Shown piece after piece: positions 1 to 8,368 of a DNA stretch of 64,000 nucleotides. The notes under the pieces were generated by a model. It ran no database searches. It saw only the letters and a program-made list of their open reading frames with translations, and was not told the DNA's origin. A program made the translations under genes and the position numbers. This DNA comes from Aquimarina sp. Aq78 (GTDB lineage: Bacteria > Bacteroidota > Bacteroidia > Flavobacteriales > Flavobacteriaceae): positions 1-64,000 of the forward strand of contig NZ_OMKA01000026.1 in NCBI RefSeq assembly GCF_900299525.1. The letters are read 5' to 3'. Each line of letters starts with the position of its first letter. Position 1 is the stretch's first letter.

Positions 1-2304
1 AAGATATTTATATTGATTTATAGTTTCTTTAACTATAGTATATCCATTACTTTCTCTTTTAAATGTTCTTTCCTGCTCAAGGTTTCCACGTAACCATTCT
101 AATACTACTGGGGGTGTAAAAGGAAATCTATCTATATCAGAATCATCATCTAAATTAAATGAAAACTTATACTCTTTTTTTCCTGTGTTATTTTCCTTAG
201 TCCCAAAGTATTCAGTTACATTCCTATAGCCTACATAACTACTTTTGGTAGTGGTCATAGGGTTATTACTTGATGAGCTAATAATATCTGCAGTAGCAAA
301 TGTACCATTACTAAATACTGCCTTTCTTTCAATAAAAAATGGAGTTGATGTAATCCCTCCAGAACTCGAAGTGGTATTGTCACTTTCCCAATTCAAGTAC
401 TCATAAGATTTCTCAAAATAACTAGTGTCAGTATCATATTTTTTGATGTTCTTTACCCTTAATCCACCTACCTCATAGTTAACACCATCCGTAGTTAAAG
501 AGCCAAGGTCTAGTTTTTCACCATAAACACGAACCCTAAAATCAGGATAGTTACCAGAGTCATCACGAGTTATTGTACCTTGTATTGAATAATTTCCGGG
601 AGGTAATATTACGCTTGAATCTGTAGCAAGAGCAACTGGAGAACCATCACTTTTAATTAATTCTAGTTGAATCCCACAAGTACGTTGTGATATATCACAG
701 GGATAAGTAACATCAATGAAAGCAAAATCCTGAACTATCTCTCCTGGCGAAATCGTAAACGGTTTATTAATCTCTGATGAATTTTGTATGTCAGAGACTC
801 CAACAGTAACTAATGAGTGTTGAACTCTAGGGGCTATATCATTTGCAAAAGCCAATTGTCCAATAGTATTCCCTTCATATCCAAACACTGTATACCCTTT
901 TGTAGGATGGGTTAGTTTTTCTAATATTCCAGCTTTGGCAAAATCGGAATTTGCGCTTCTATCTGCTCCCTCATATCTTATTCCTAAAAGGGTAACTGAA
1001 GGGATTAAACTTGTGTTACTATGTTTCCCATTATAGTATCCCCATAAATCCCTTGCTAAAGAGAAACGATCTGGCAATGGGGTTGAGTTGTATTGCATGC
1101 TATAAGGCGGTAAAGATTCCTGACCTTTAGACTGTTGTACAGAAGTCAAAAACATTCTATAATAACGATCATTACCACTACAAGGAACTGCATGAGAATT
1201 TCCTACTTCTCCTACAGTATTATAGGTAAGGTTAAATTTTTTAACCTCTTTCCCATCCAAGTCTTTAATGATAATTTCCTTAAGACTATAATCTCCCGGT
1301 TGATCTAATCGTTCTGTAGTATTTTTGATAAATTCAATCGTTCCATTTTGACTTTCTATACTTGATATTTTCGAAGAACTAATCATACTCTCGTAATACG
1401 TAATAGGTTTGATCCCATTAGAAAGTATTTGACCATCTATTTCTCCTTTAACATTAACATACCGTTGTTGACCTGAAGCAGAACAGGTATCATACGTATT
1501 CTCTACATACGTAAATCGTATATAATTCTTTGAAATGGCATCTTCTATATCCATCAATTTCCAGCCGTTAATATATCCGGCATTAAAATTCTTACCGCCA
1601 CCCAATGAGACACTTCCTAATAATGCTTCATGTCCTTTTCGAGTTCCATCTTGTGATACTCCAAAATAATATTTTACACCATTTGGGGCAGTGATAAACC
1701 AAGTTGTAATTCTTTTATTCCCGTCTTTTTGATAATTGATTCTAACATCTGTATGTGGCATAGAAACAATCTGTCCTGATTGTCTAAAAAAGAAACTTCC
1801 AGAATATCCCGGGATATTATAATGATACATATCAGGTTCGTAGTCTAATTCTCCATTAACTGCTCTTGTTATAAGATCAGTGGCCTGATTTACCTGACTG
1901 GCATCAAATTGAATAGTTAAGAAATCCTCAACTGTTTTTGTAGTATTCAAAAACCCACCAACACCATCATCAGCAATTCCTCGTACCACTCGTGTGACCG
2001 ATCCTCCAGAACTTAGACTCCATCCTAATCCTGTCCAAGATGCTGTTTCTTCTACCTTGACACCTCCCGCATGATAAGAAAGGCTTACAGGTAAACTTAA
2101 ATTACCACTTGATACCGACCCTATAGGGATAGAAACGTTGGGGATACCCGAATAAAGACTTACAGGAGTCTCGATAAATTTACCTAATGATGCTACTTCT
2201 GGTGTAGAAGGAGCATAGTTTAAATTGTTTTGATAACCGCTTTCTCTTTGAGCAATCAAAGGGATAGAAAGCAACAACATCAAATAAAACGTTAGTTTTC
2301 TCAT
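1..2304 (-). CDS. Giant exported YD/RHS-like protein, N-terminal part (truncated by window edge)
   Basis: The frame is open from an ATG at 2304 down to base 1 (768 codons) with no stop, so the C-terminal part lies outside the window. It begins with a signal peptide (MRKLTFYLMLLLSIPLIAQ). A Bacteroidota-type N-terminal domain follows, with the motif GLGWSLSSGGSVTRVVRG near residues 90-110 and PNGVKYYFG near residue 200. This arrangement is typical of the long flavobacterial cell-surface proteins that carry YD/RHS repeats downstream. The repeat part is not visible here, so the RHS assignment rests on the N-terminal region alone. A 63-codon frame over its start (2301-2492) is a shadow. Role: probably a secreted or surface-anchored polymorphic protein; its function cannot be read from this part. 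Confidence 0.75.
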   Translation of the reverse strand, partial: MRKLTFYLMLLLSIPLIAQRESGYQNNLNYAPSTPEVASLGKFIETPVSLYSGIPNVSIPIGSVSSGNLSLPVSLSYHAGGVKVEETASWTGLGWSLSSGGSVTRVVRGIADDGVGGFLNTTKTVEDFLTIQFDASQVNQATDLITRAVNGELDYEPDMYHYNIPGYSGSFFFRQSGQIVSMPHTDVRINYQKDGNKRITTWFITAPNGVKYYFGVSQDGTRKGHEALLGSVSLGGGKNFNAGYINGWKLMDIEDAISKNYIRFTYVENTYDTCSASGQQRYVNVKGEIDGQILSNGIKPITYYESMISSSKISSIESQNGTIEFIKNTTERLDQPGDYSLKEIIIKDLDGKEVKKFNLTYNTVGEVGNSHAVPCSGNDRYYRMFLTSVQQSKGQESLPPYSMQYNSTPLPDRFSLARDLWGYYNGKHSNTSLIPSVTLLGIRYEGADRSANSDFAKAGILEKLTHPTKGYTVFGYEGNTIGQLAFANDIAPRVQHSLVTVGVSDIQNSSEINKPFTISPGEIVQDFAFIDVTYPCDISQRTCGIQLELIKSDGSPVALATDSSVILPPGNYSIQGTITRDDSGNYPDFRVRVYGEKLDLGSLTTDGVNYEVGGLRVKNIKKYDTDTSYFEKSYEYLNWESDNTTSSSGGITSTPFFIERKAVFSNGTFATADIISSSSNNPMTTTKSSYVGYRNVTEYFGTKENNTGKKEYKFSFNLDDDSDIDRFPFTPPVVLEWLRGNLEQERTFKRESNGYTIVKETINQYKYL

Positions 2305-2611
2305 ATAAAAGTAATTAGTGACTGATTTTGTTTTTTATTGTATTCCAGTAGCAATATTACGGTATCCCAGTTTCGTTTTTCGGGACTGAGAAAAAAAAAT
2401 GAAAGTTTTTTAGAAATGAGATAATAAGGTTTCAGGTCACTGATTACTGGTTGCCAGATTTTGGAGATACCTGACTTTGCTGCCATTGCCATTGAGATCC
2501 GGTAGCAAACAGATCATAGAAAGATTCTAGACAGCATAAATAGCAGCATCAAAACAGATTGTTTTCCTCAATTGTATAACTTTCTAAATTAAACATATAC
2601 AGGTGTATGTA

Positions 2612-2953
2612 TTACCCTTGCTCTGTATGTAGTTTGATGCGTAATGCAATATAAAAATCAAAAGAAACGGCTCTGGTAATGGCATGATCTTCTAGACAAA
2701 CTTTTGCTGCATAGGCATCTACAGTATCATGATACCACTCCCACAAAGCATCGGTTCGGTTGTTAAAACCCATTAATGATAATATCGCCATCCCCAGTTC
2801 TACACTAAAAAAAGAAGTATCAAAACCTATCGCGGCCAATTGATTTATAAATCGGGTACCTAATAATTCGTTCTTAATAAGATATAAGATCAAATCCTGA
2901 TGTGTTGATAGCTTAAATTTCGGGAAAATCTGAGTGTCTAGATCTATTTTCAT
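2612..2953 (-). CDS. Hypothetical protein, 113 aa
   Basis: Soluble, acidic, helix-rich protein with no signal peptide or membrane segment (starts MKIDLDTQIFPKFKLSTHQD). I do not recognise the family. The clean start and the compact fold-like composition, with regularly spaced hydrophobic residues, favour a real gene. It lies upstream of, and on the same strand as, the giant exported protein, separated by about 300 bp, so it is probably not in one operon with it. Confidence 0.55.
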   Translation of the reverse strand: MKIDLDTQIFPKFKLSTHQDLILYLIKNELLGTRFINQLAAIGFDTSFFSVELGMAILSLMGFNNRTDALWEWYHDTVDAYAAKVCLEDHAITRAVSFDFYIALRIKLHTEQG

Positions 2954-3462
2954 CTGCTTATAATTATGGTTTCCTTTGATTTAGATAAAATTAGCGTAGT
3001 TTCCGGCCTTTGCTAAAACATACATTAGATAAATCAAATGCATGCCAAGTGCTATCTTCTCAAAAAGAAGCGGATATAAATGTGCTCGACTTGTAAAGAG
3101 GTAAACCCGAATTATCCGGGTTAAAAACGTGATCTATTATACATCACTTTCTCTTTATAATTAACAGATTTACAGGATTGCCAGGTAGGATGTGCAATAT
3201 AGTCCTGAAAAAAGAATACCTTAAATCTGTAAAAAAGGTATTGTATTTAATTTGTTGTGCATTTAAGATTTTTGAATCCAAAATTCGTCAATTCGAGTGC
3301 TTCGATACACTCAGGATGACAAGGATTATTGGTTTAAAAAAGCTATTCTCGATAGTCCTACTGAGCTTGCCGAAGTACATTTTCTTCATTTCATTACGAC
3401 AAAACACTCGAATTGACGCTTTTTCACAATGTTTTTCCCAAAAGCACAATGGGTATTATTTT
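2954..3462. other. Gene-free interval with a short hairpin and a dispersed inverted repeat
   Basis: No convincing gene is present; a 98-codon plus-strand frame at 3178-3474 lies across the inverted repeat and looks spurious. A GC stem AACCCG/CGGGTT at 3104-3122 could act as a weak terminator, without a clear T tract on either strand. The rest is the inverted-repeat element listed separately. Confidence 0.5.
3286..3418. repeat. Dispersed intergenic inverted-repeat element, 14-bp perfect ends
   Basis: CGTCAATTCGAGTG at 3286-3299 is repeated as its exact reverse complement at 3405-3418, enclosing about 105 bp that includes 'gcttcgatacactcagg'. Phrases of this kind recur between genes in many flavobacterial genomes (from memory, not searched). 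It has no coding content and sits directly downstream of the minus-strand regulator gene ending at 3463. It could be a non-autonomous mobile repeat or a bidirectional terminator. Confidence 0.55.
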
Positions 3463-3768
3463 TTATTTTTTTAATGTCTTGCGATATTCTGCTTTTTCTT
3501 CTGCAACTTTAAGCAGTTCTTTAGAACAACCTATCTCATACATATGCTTTGCAAGTTGATCACTTGCATATTCGTCTTGTAATTCTTCTATACTAAGATC
3601 AAAAACCTCTGCCAGTTTAGAAAGTTTCTTTTTATCAAAATCACGTATGCCATTCTCCATTCTACTCAGGTTTGCAAAATCCATTTGTAATAGACCCGCC
3701 AGTTGGGTTAGTGTAAGCCCATTTGTTGTTCTAAGCATTTTGATATATTCTCCAAACGTTTCTTTCAT
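3463..3768 (-). CDS. XRE-family helix-turn-helix regulator, 101 aa
   Basis: The N-terminal 60 residues form a classic Cro/CI-type HTH: EYIKMLRTTNGLTLTQLAGLL, then QMDFANLSRMENGIRDFDKK, then KLSKLAEVFDLSIEELQ. The remaining 40 residues form a charged helical tail. This is a DNA-binding transcription factor of unknown target. It stands alone on the minus strand, with a further small minus-strand gene upstream at 3850-4059; a small plus-strand HTH protein is encoded at 4180-4404. Confidence 0.85.
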   Translation of the reverse strand: MKETFGEYIKMLRTTNGLTLTQLAGLLQMDFANLSRMENGIRDFDKKKLSKLAEVFDLSIEELQDEYASDQLAKHMYEIGCSKELLKVAEEKAEYRKTLKK

Positions 3769-3849
3769 TCACTTTGTCAAAGTTTGACAAATCTACTCTT
3801 TTTTTTAATCCCATCATAATAATAGATTCTATTTTTTGGGATACCTGTG

Positions 3850-4059
3850 TTAAGAAACAGATCGAATATCCTGTACCTGTATACAATCTAATAATTTGTA
3901 TACGGTTTTAAGATGCCCTATCATTCTTTTGTCCGCTTTATTAACTTCTACTTTGCTTAATATCCCCAGGATCCCATCTTTATATACTTCTAATTCTTTT
4001 TCTCCTGTAAGAGGGATTTTAATATAGGTCTGGAACTTTTTTTGGTTGTTATCAATCAT
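3850..4059 (-). CDS. Small hypothetical protein, 69 aa
   Basis: Starts MIDNNQKKFQTYIKIPLTGE, soluble and charged, family not recognised. It is on the same strand as, and upstream of, the XRE gene (gap about 80 bp) and divergent from the HTH gene at 4180. It could be a regulator-associated small protein or a chance frame. Confidence 0.4.
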   Translation of the reverse strand: MIDNNQKKFQTYIKIPLTGEKELEVYKDGILGILSKVEVNKADKRMIGHLKTVYKLLDCIQVQDIRSVS

Positions 4060-4179
4060 TGTTTACACATTTTCTTGACAATCATACATATAATATTGAC
4101 TATATAAAAATAAAATGAAGAAATTCTTTACATTAGTCATAATAATTCATATGATTAGACCGAATAAAATGAAATCCAA

Positions 4180-4404
4180 ATGACAAAGCTAGGAGCTTAT
4201 TTAAAAAGAAAAGCAGTGAATAAATCCCAAGTATCTAGAAGAACAGGTATAAGCAAACAAAGGATAAGCGAACTCTCGATCAATGAAAACACAAAGCTTA
4301 GAGCAGATGAATTGTATCTCATTGCCTTAGCTATAGAAGTAGATGCCTGCGAACTGCTAGAATATGTTTGTGGAAATCTAAAATTGAAAAAAGAAAGCAA
4401 ATAA
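4180..4404 (+). CDS. Small Cro/CI-type HTH protein, 74 aa
   Basis: Almost the whole protein is one helix-turn-helix domain: LGAYLKRKAVNKSQVSRRTG, ISKQRISELSINENTKL, then a conserved helix containing ADELYLIALAIEVDACELL. This shape resembles small single-domain XRE proteins. It is the last gene before the first attC-like site (4423), so it may belong to the host flank or to the first cassette. Target unknown. Confidence 0.75.
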   Translation: MTKLGAYLKRKAVNKSQVSRRTGISKQRISELSINENTKLRADELYLIALAIEVDACELLEYVCGNLKLKKESK

Positions 4405-4422
4405 TTGCACTATAGTATAATT

Positions 4423-4492
4423 AAACAACAGTATCTTAAAAAATAAGCATAGATAGAATAAAGGATATATATTCTTTATTTTGTTGTTAGCT
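4423..4492 (+). repeat. attC-like site 0 (start of cassette array)
   Basis: Left core AAACAAC (4423-4429); right core GTTAGCT (4486-4492), 27 bp before the histidine-kinase start codon. A near-perfect palindrome, AATAAAG...CTTTATT, occupies 4457-4480. The block 'gtatcttaaaaaataagcat' recurs at 7550 and, with changes, at 36091, linking this site to the enlarged site family. Confidence 0.55.
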
Positions 4493-4518
4493 ACAATTCT
4501 CTGAGTATAACACTTTAC

Positions 4519-5877
4519 ATGAAAAATTGGTTATTCTTCCTTTCACTTTTACTACTGTTCAATTCTGCGTTTGGACAGAATAAAAGTATAATTGACAGCT
4601 TAATAGTAGTTAAGGAAATACCCTACAACACTATTAAAACAAATACGCTTAACAAAATAGGTTTACAACATGAGTCCCAGGAAAAATACCATGAAGCTTT
4701 GGTGATGCTCGATTCTGCTTACACACTAGCCTCTTCTACTAATAACAAGCAACAGCTAATAATAATAATGACCAACCAAGGAATAGCTTATACCTGGTTA
4801 GAGCAGCATCAAAAAGCTAACAAATTGTTTAAAAGCGCCTATGAAATTGCAACAGAAATTGGTTCTCTCTACCACCAGATGGAATTGGCAGGAAAATTAG
4901 CCACTAACAACGAAAGAGTAAAGAATTTCAAAAAGGCGGCTTCATATTATAAAATCCAAACTAATCTGAAAGACACCATCTTCAAAAATGATATGAAAAT
5001 GGCAATTGCAGAAAAACATACTAAATATGAAACACAACGAATTTTGAATGAGAAACTAAGTGAAGAACGTAAAAATGCAGAATTGCAAAAAGAAAATGTG
5101 ATTAAAGACTTAAAACTGTTAGAAGAAAGAGCTGCTAACAAAAACTTAGCGTTTTGGGGTGGATTAAGTTTAGGGCTAGTGATATTACTAGGGTTGATTT
5201 ATTATTTTAATACTCGAGTAAAAGAGGCTAAATCAAAACGTAACGAAGAAACTGTACGCTATAGAGCTGTGTTTGAGGCAGAGGAGAAAGAGCGTTCACG
5301 TATTGCAAAAGACCTTCACGATGGCTTAGGCCAGTTGCTTTCTACAGCAAAATTAAACATTGCAGGGTTAGAAGACGAAGTAAATGAAGAGGATAAGATA
5401 TTAGTTCAAAATTCAATGAACTTGATAGATGAGGCTGTAAATGAAGTACGCACTATTTCACACAATATGATGCCAGCCGCACTTATGGAATACGGATTGG
5501 TTTCTGCCATTGAATCATTTGCCAATACAATAAATGAGTCTAAAGCACTTCATGTTAATTTTAGCTACAAAGGAATGGATAACCGATTAGAGGAAAGTAA
5601 AGAAATTGCATTATACAGAGTTATTCAAGAAGTTCTAAACAACATGATTAAATACGCTAAAGCAGATAAAATTACTGTAGCCTTGAATCGAATAAACAAT
5701 AAGGTACACCTTTTAATTTCGGATAATGGAAAAGGATTTGATATAAGTACCATTCACCAAAGTAAAGGCATTGGTTGGCAAAATGTTTTTTCTAGAATAT
5801 CCATGATAAATGGTGAAGTTGATGTTATTTCTACTGAGGGAAAAGGAACAGATATCCGAATTGACGTAATTCTTTAA
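4519..5877 (+). CDS. TPR-containing sensor histidine kinase (NarL-type HisKA_3)
   Basis: Signal peptide (residues 1-19), a TPR-rich periplasmic region (about 40-160), a coiled coil (about 165-208), one membrane helix (about 211-231), and a cytoplasmic kinase. The dimerisation/phosphotransfer helix has RIAKDLHDGLGQ with the predicted phospho-His at H267. The ATPase has an N box EVLNNMIKYAKA (about 371) and a G box SDNGKGFD (401-408). It phosphorylates the response regulator encoded 2 bp downstream. Together they fill most of a cassette that starts at 4486. Whole two-component systems are rare in integron cassettes, which are usually one small gene. Signal unknown. Confidence 0.9.
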   Translation: MKNWLFFLSLLLLFNSAFGQNKSIIDSLIVVKEIPYNTIKTNTLNKIGLQHESQEKYHEALVMLDSAYTLASSTNNKQQLIIIMTNQGIAYTWLEQHQKANKLFKSAYEIATEIGSLYHQMELAGKLATNNERVKNFKKAASYYKIQTNLKDTIFKNDMKMAIAEKHTKYETQRILNEKLSEERKNAELQKENVIKDLKLLEERAANKNLAFWGGLSLGLVILLGLIYYFNTRVKEAKSKRNEETVRYRAVFEAEEKERSRIAKDLHDGLGQLLSTAKLNIAGLEDEVNEEDKILVQNSMNLIDEAVNEVRTISHNMMPAALMEYGLVSAIESFANTINESKALHVNFSYKGMDNRLEESKEIALYRVIQEVLNNMIKYAKADKITVALNRINNKVHLLISDNGKGFDISTIHQSKGIGWQNVFSRISMINGEVDVISTEGKGTDIRIDVIL

Positions 5878-5879
5878 AT

Positions 5880-6530
5880 ATGGAAACACCTGTGAAAATA
5901 ATGATTGTAGACGACCATCAAATGTTTATTGATGGAATTAAATCATTGCTTCGAAAAGAGGAATACTTACAAATTGTATCTGAATACCTTTGCGCTGAAG
6001 ATGCATTAGAGCAGCTTAAAAAAGATACTGTTGATATTGTTATTACCGATATTAGTATGCCAGGAATGAGTGGTATAGAACTTATTAAAACAATAAAATC
6101 TACTTACTCCAACTTGAAAGTACTTGTGCTATCGATGCATAACGACAAAGAAGTTGTTAGCGAAATAATGATGAGTGAAGCCGATGGCTATATCCTCAAA
6201 AATACAGGAAAACAAGAGCTCATTGAAGCACTAACTAGAATTACGGACAATGGCACTTATTACAGCAAAGAAGTCCTGTCTGTTATGGTGAACAAGGTTA
6301 AAAAAGAACGGAAAATTGAAGCCGAAACAAATGAACTAACAGATAGGGAAGTAAAAGTTCTCGAATTAATTTGCCAAGAATATAGTAGTCAAGAAATTGC
6401 AGACAAACTTTTTATAGGAAGGCGAACAGTTGATACACACCGTCAAAATATTCTTCGAAAAACAAAAGTAAAAACCATTGTAGGCCTTATTAAATATGGT
6501 ATAAGAAACGGGTTTACCCCAGATTTCTAG
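5880..6530 (+). CDS. NarL/LuxR-family response regulator, 216 aa
   Basis: Receiver domain with acidic pair VDDHQMF (residues 10-16), phospho-acceptor Asp in VITDISMPGMSG (about 57), and Lys in GYILKNTGK (about 107). The C-terminal GerE/LuxR HTH is intact (LTDREVKVLELICQEYSSQE, then IADKLFIGRRTVDTHRQNIL). The gene starts 2 bp after the kinase stop, so the two are co-transcribed and form a cognate pair. Targets are unknown. Confidence 0.92.
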   Translation: METPVKIMIVDDHQMFIDGIKSLLRKEEYLQIVSEYLCAEDALEQLKKDTVDIVITDISMPGMSGIELIKTIKSTYSNLKVLVLSMHNDKEVVSEIMMSEADGYILKNTGKQELIEALTRITDNGTYYSKEVLSVMVNKVKKERKIEAETNELTDREVKVLELICQEYSSQEIADKLFIGRRTVDTHRQNILRKTKVKTIVGLIKYGIRNGFTPDF

Positions 6531-6647
6531 TAGCATTCAACCTTCTTCTCCTATGCTCTTCTGTAATCCTACGGATATAAAATCAGTACAATTACCTATT
6601 TTATCAATTACATATAAGAGGTAATTTTGCTGTATAAAATATTAAAC

Positions 6648-6809
6648 ATAAAGAAATTAAAAACAATCCTCATTCTTACCTTTTTAATACTATCATATTC
6701 TGCCAGTGCTAAACACTGGGTCAAAAACGGTTTGTGAAGAGGGATTTGTGTTTTTGATGCTACAGGAACGAAGAGAGAATCCAATAAAATGAATAAACTA
6801 AAAAAGTAG
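6648..6809 (+). pseudogene. Remnant of a small exported protein (lost start, internal stop)
   Basis: A 54-codon frame reads as a signal peptide, KKLKTILILTFLILSYSASA, then a short mature part. The expected ATG is ATA (6648-6650) and a TGA interrupts codon 30 (6735-6737). The final stop TAG (6807-6809) lies inside the R'' core of the next attC-like site, as for intact cassette genes. Inferred to be a decayed cassette gene. The rest of the 6531-6953 interval is the attC-like site and AT-rich sequence. Confidence 0.4.
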
Positions 6810-6924
6810 CCAACAAAACACTAAAATGAATATGCGAATTGAGTTGTTTAGAAGGGCATTGCAAATCACTAACATGATTACTTCTAGTAACTATAGAGCA
6901 TACTCATTTAGTTGGAGGTTGTAA
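6806..6924 (+). repeat. attC-like site 1
   Basis: R'' core GTAGCCAAC (6806-6814), which matches 8/9 the complement of this cassette's own first bases GTTAGCTAC at 4486. L'' stem ACTAAAATGAATATGC (6820-6835) pairs with L' GCATACTCATTTAGT (6898-6912), leaving one extrahelical A. R' core GTTGTAA is at 6918-6924. An unpaired base in one arm is a hallmark of folded attC sites. Confidence 0.7.
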
Positions 6925-6953
6925 ACCATAACTCAAAAAAACATTATCTAATT

Positions 6954-7445
6954 ATGAAAAATTTATTTGTTGCATTATTTTTATTATCTATCTACACAAA
7001 ATGTTCAAGTCAAACTAAAGCAGAAGCGCTTCTATCTTTGGGTGAAAAAATAGATATGCATAAACTTTATGATAGCAAAAAAAATTATAACTATCTGCTT
7101 GAGGAGGTTGATTTTAATCATAACAAAACGATTAAATTTATACAATTCTGTACAGCTTTTAAACTTTGTTCAACAGCATATTATTTGACCGCAAAAGAGT
7201 ATTCAGAAATAACAGTCAAGCAAAAAGCTGAAAGTAAATACATTCAAATATTTTTCCCCAATAATTCTATAGAGACTAAAAAGATTAACATAAAAACTGA
7301 AGAACATTTCGATGGGGAAACCGCATCTAGCATAACAATTTTTCTAGAAAAAGATACACCGCAGTCTGAAGTGAATAAAATAAAAAACGGATTTGTTGAT
7401 TTATTAAAAATGTATACTATTGAAAAAAAGGTCGTTTTGGACTAA
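6954..7445 (+). CDS. Hypothetical lipoprotein, 163 aa
   Basis: The start is taken at MKNLFVALFLLSIYTKC (6954) because this gives a proper lipoprotein signal with a Cys at residue 17. The longer frame from 6912 begins inside the attC-like R' core. The mature protein is about 145 residues, mixed alpha/beta, family not recognised. It is the sole gene of its cassette. Likely exported and lipid-anchored. Confidence 0.7.
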   Translation: MKNLFVALFLLSIYTKCSSQTKAEALLSLGEKIDMHKLYDSKKNYNYLLEEVDFNHNKTIKFIQFCTAFKLCSTAYYLTAKEYSEITVKQKAESKYIQIFFPNNSIETKKINIKTEEHFDGETASSITIFLEKDTPQSEVNKIKNGFVDLLKMYTIEKKVVLD

Positions 7446-7679
7446 AAGTCAATTGTCTATAATATTTATCAAAACCCCGCTCCCGTCTCTCTAGTGGCTT
7501 TACTGTTTAGATAATCAAAACAGACACCTCATCACTATCTATTTTTAATAGTATCTTAAAAAATAAGAACGCCTTAGAAAGTTTTTATACTCAATACTAA
7601 GAGTTTGATACAAGATTAAATTTAAAAATAAGCATAGATGTGATATAAAGGATATATATTCTTTATATCATTGTTGTAA
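7446..7679 (+). repeat. Enlarged composite attC-like element A
   Basis: Gene-free 250 bp. The 5' part ('ctcccgtctctctagtgg') is a damaged copy of the hairpin intact at 22937-22957. The middle holds 'actgtttagataatc' and 'catcactatctattttt', also found at 22961 and, shortened, at 36028. The 3' part (7568-7666) is essentially identical to 11031-11129 and contains the palindrome GATATAAAG...CTTTATATC (7642-7669). R' core GTTGTAA is at 7673-7679. No R'' matching the preceding cassette start was found. Confidence 0.6.
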
Positions 7680-7696
7680 GTAATTGAAACCACAAA

Positions 7697-8269
7697 ATGA
7701 AATACTTAATTCATAGTATATTTATCTTAGTACTACTAATTATCTCCTCGAATTTAATTGCTCAGGAAGAATCGAACAAAAACATTGTCGAATGGAAATC
7801 TGATCGAAAATTACTCTGGTCAGATTTCATAGCAGAACCAAATACAGATATTTTTGCATTTGCTTTAACAAGTTACAAAATTGAGATATTTCCTACTGAT
7901 GTAATGGTTGATGAAAATAATAATATTCAAAATTATAAAGACTTACATCTGAATGCTCTTTTTTATAAAAATCATTCTTGGGTTATTAAAAAAACCGAAA
8001 AATTGTTGCAGCACGAACAATTACACTTCGATATTGCGGAATTGTTCGCTAGAAAAATGAGACAAAAATTCGAGGAGCTTAAAGTCCAAAACATTGCAGA
8101 TTATGATTCTTATATGAGCGTATATACCATGCTTTGGAAGAAATGTAGAAAAATGCAGAATGACTATGATGAAAAAACAAACCATGGTATTAAAGAAGCA
8201 ATTAACTCTCAATGGCAAATAAATGTTCATAGTGAATTACAAGATTTGAATAGTTTTGCTCTTGAATAA
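7697..8269 (+). CDS. DUF922-like secreted putative zinc protease, 190 aa
   Basis: Signal peptide through residue 22 (IISSNLIAQ). A DUF922-type core follows: WKSDRKLLWSDF near residue 33 and the zinc-binding-like motif HEQLHFDIAELFARKM at about 106-121. HExxH-like spacing plus the following acidic residues is the family signature; catalysis is assumed rather than shown for this family. Sole gene of a cassette whose two ends are perfect reverse complements over 10 bp (7673-7682 and 8272-8281). Confidence 0.8.
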   Translation: MKYLIHSIFILVLLIISSNLIAQEESNKNIVEWKSDRKLLWSDFIAEPNTDIFAFALTSYKIEIFPTDVMVDENNNIQNYKDLHLNALFYKNHSWVIKKTEKLLQHEQLHFDIAELFARKMRQKFEELKVQNIADYDSYMSVYTMLWKKCRKMQNDYDEKTNHGIKEAINSQWQINVHSELQDLNSFALE

Positions 8270-8271
8270 AC

Positions 8272-8342
8272 TACTTACAACAATTTGTATATTGCATATG
8301 CTCCCTTCGGGAAGCAAACGCAATATACAAGAGACGTTGGCT
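8272..8342 (+). repeat. attC-like site 2 (textbook architecture)
   Basis: R'' core TACTTACAAC (8272-8281), perfect complement of this cassette's start at 7673-7682. L'' TTTGTATATTGC (8284-8295) pairs with L' GCAATATACAA (8320-8330). The apical hairpin is CTCCCTTCGGGAAG. The spacer GAGAC is followed by R' core GTTGGCT (8336-8342). At 71 bp it has the size and layout of a short attC. A decayed relative is at 37083-37153. Confidence 0.8.
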
Positions 8343-8368
8343 ACAATTAAAAACACGATAATAGAAAT

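Noticed and set aside
1..2304. Polymorphic toxin delivery protein
   Set aside because: Only the N-terminal part is visible; no toxin domain or immunity gene can be seen.
2301..2492. 63-codon frame on the minus strand
   Set aside because: Overlaps the start of the giant exported protein and covers its promoter region; composition is not protein-like.
3178..3474. 98-codon plus-strand frame
   Set aside because: It runs through the inverted-repeat element, has no family-like pattern and overlaps the end of the XRE gene.
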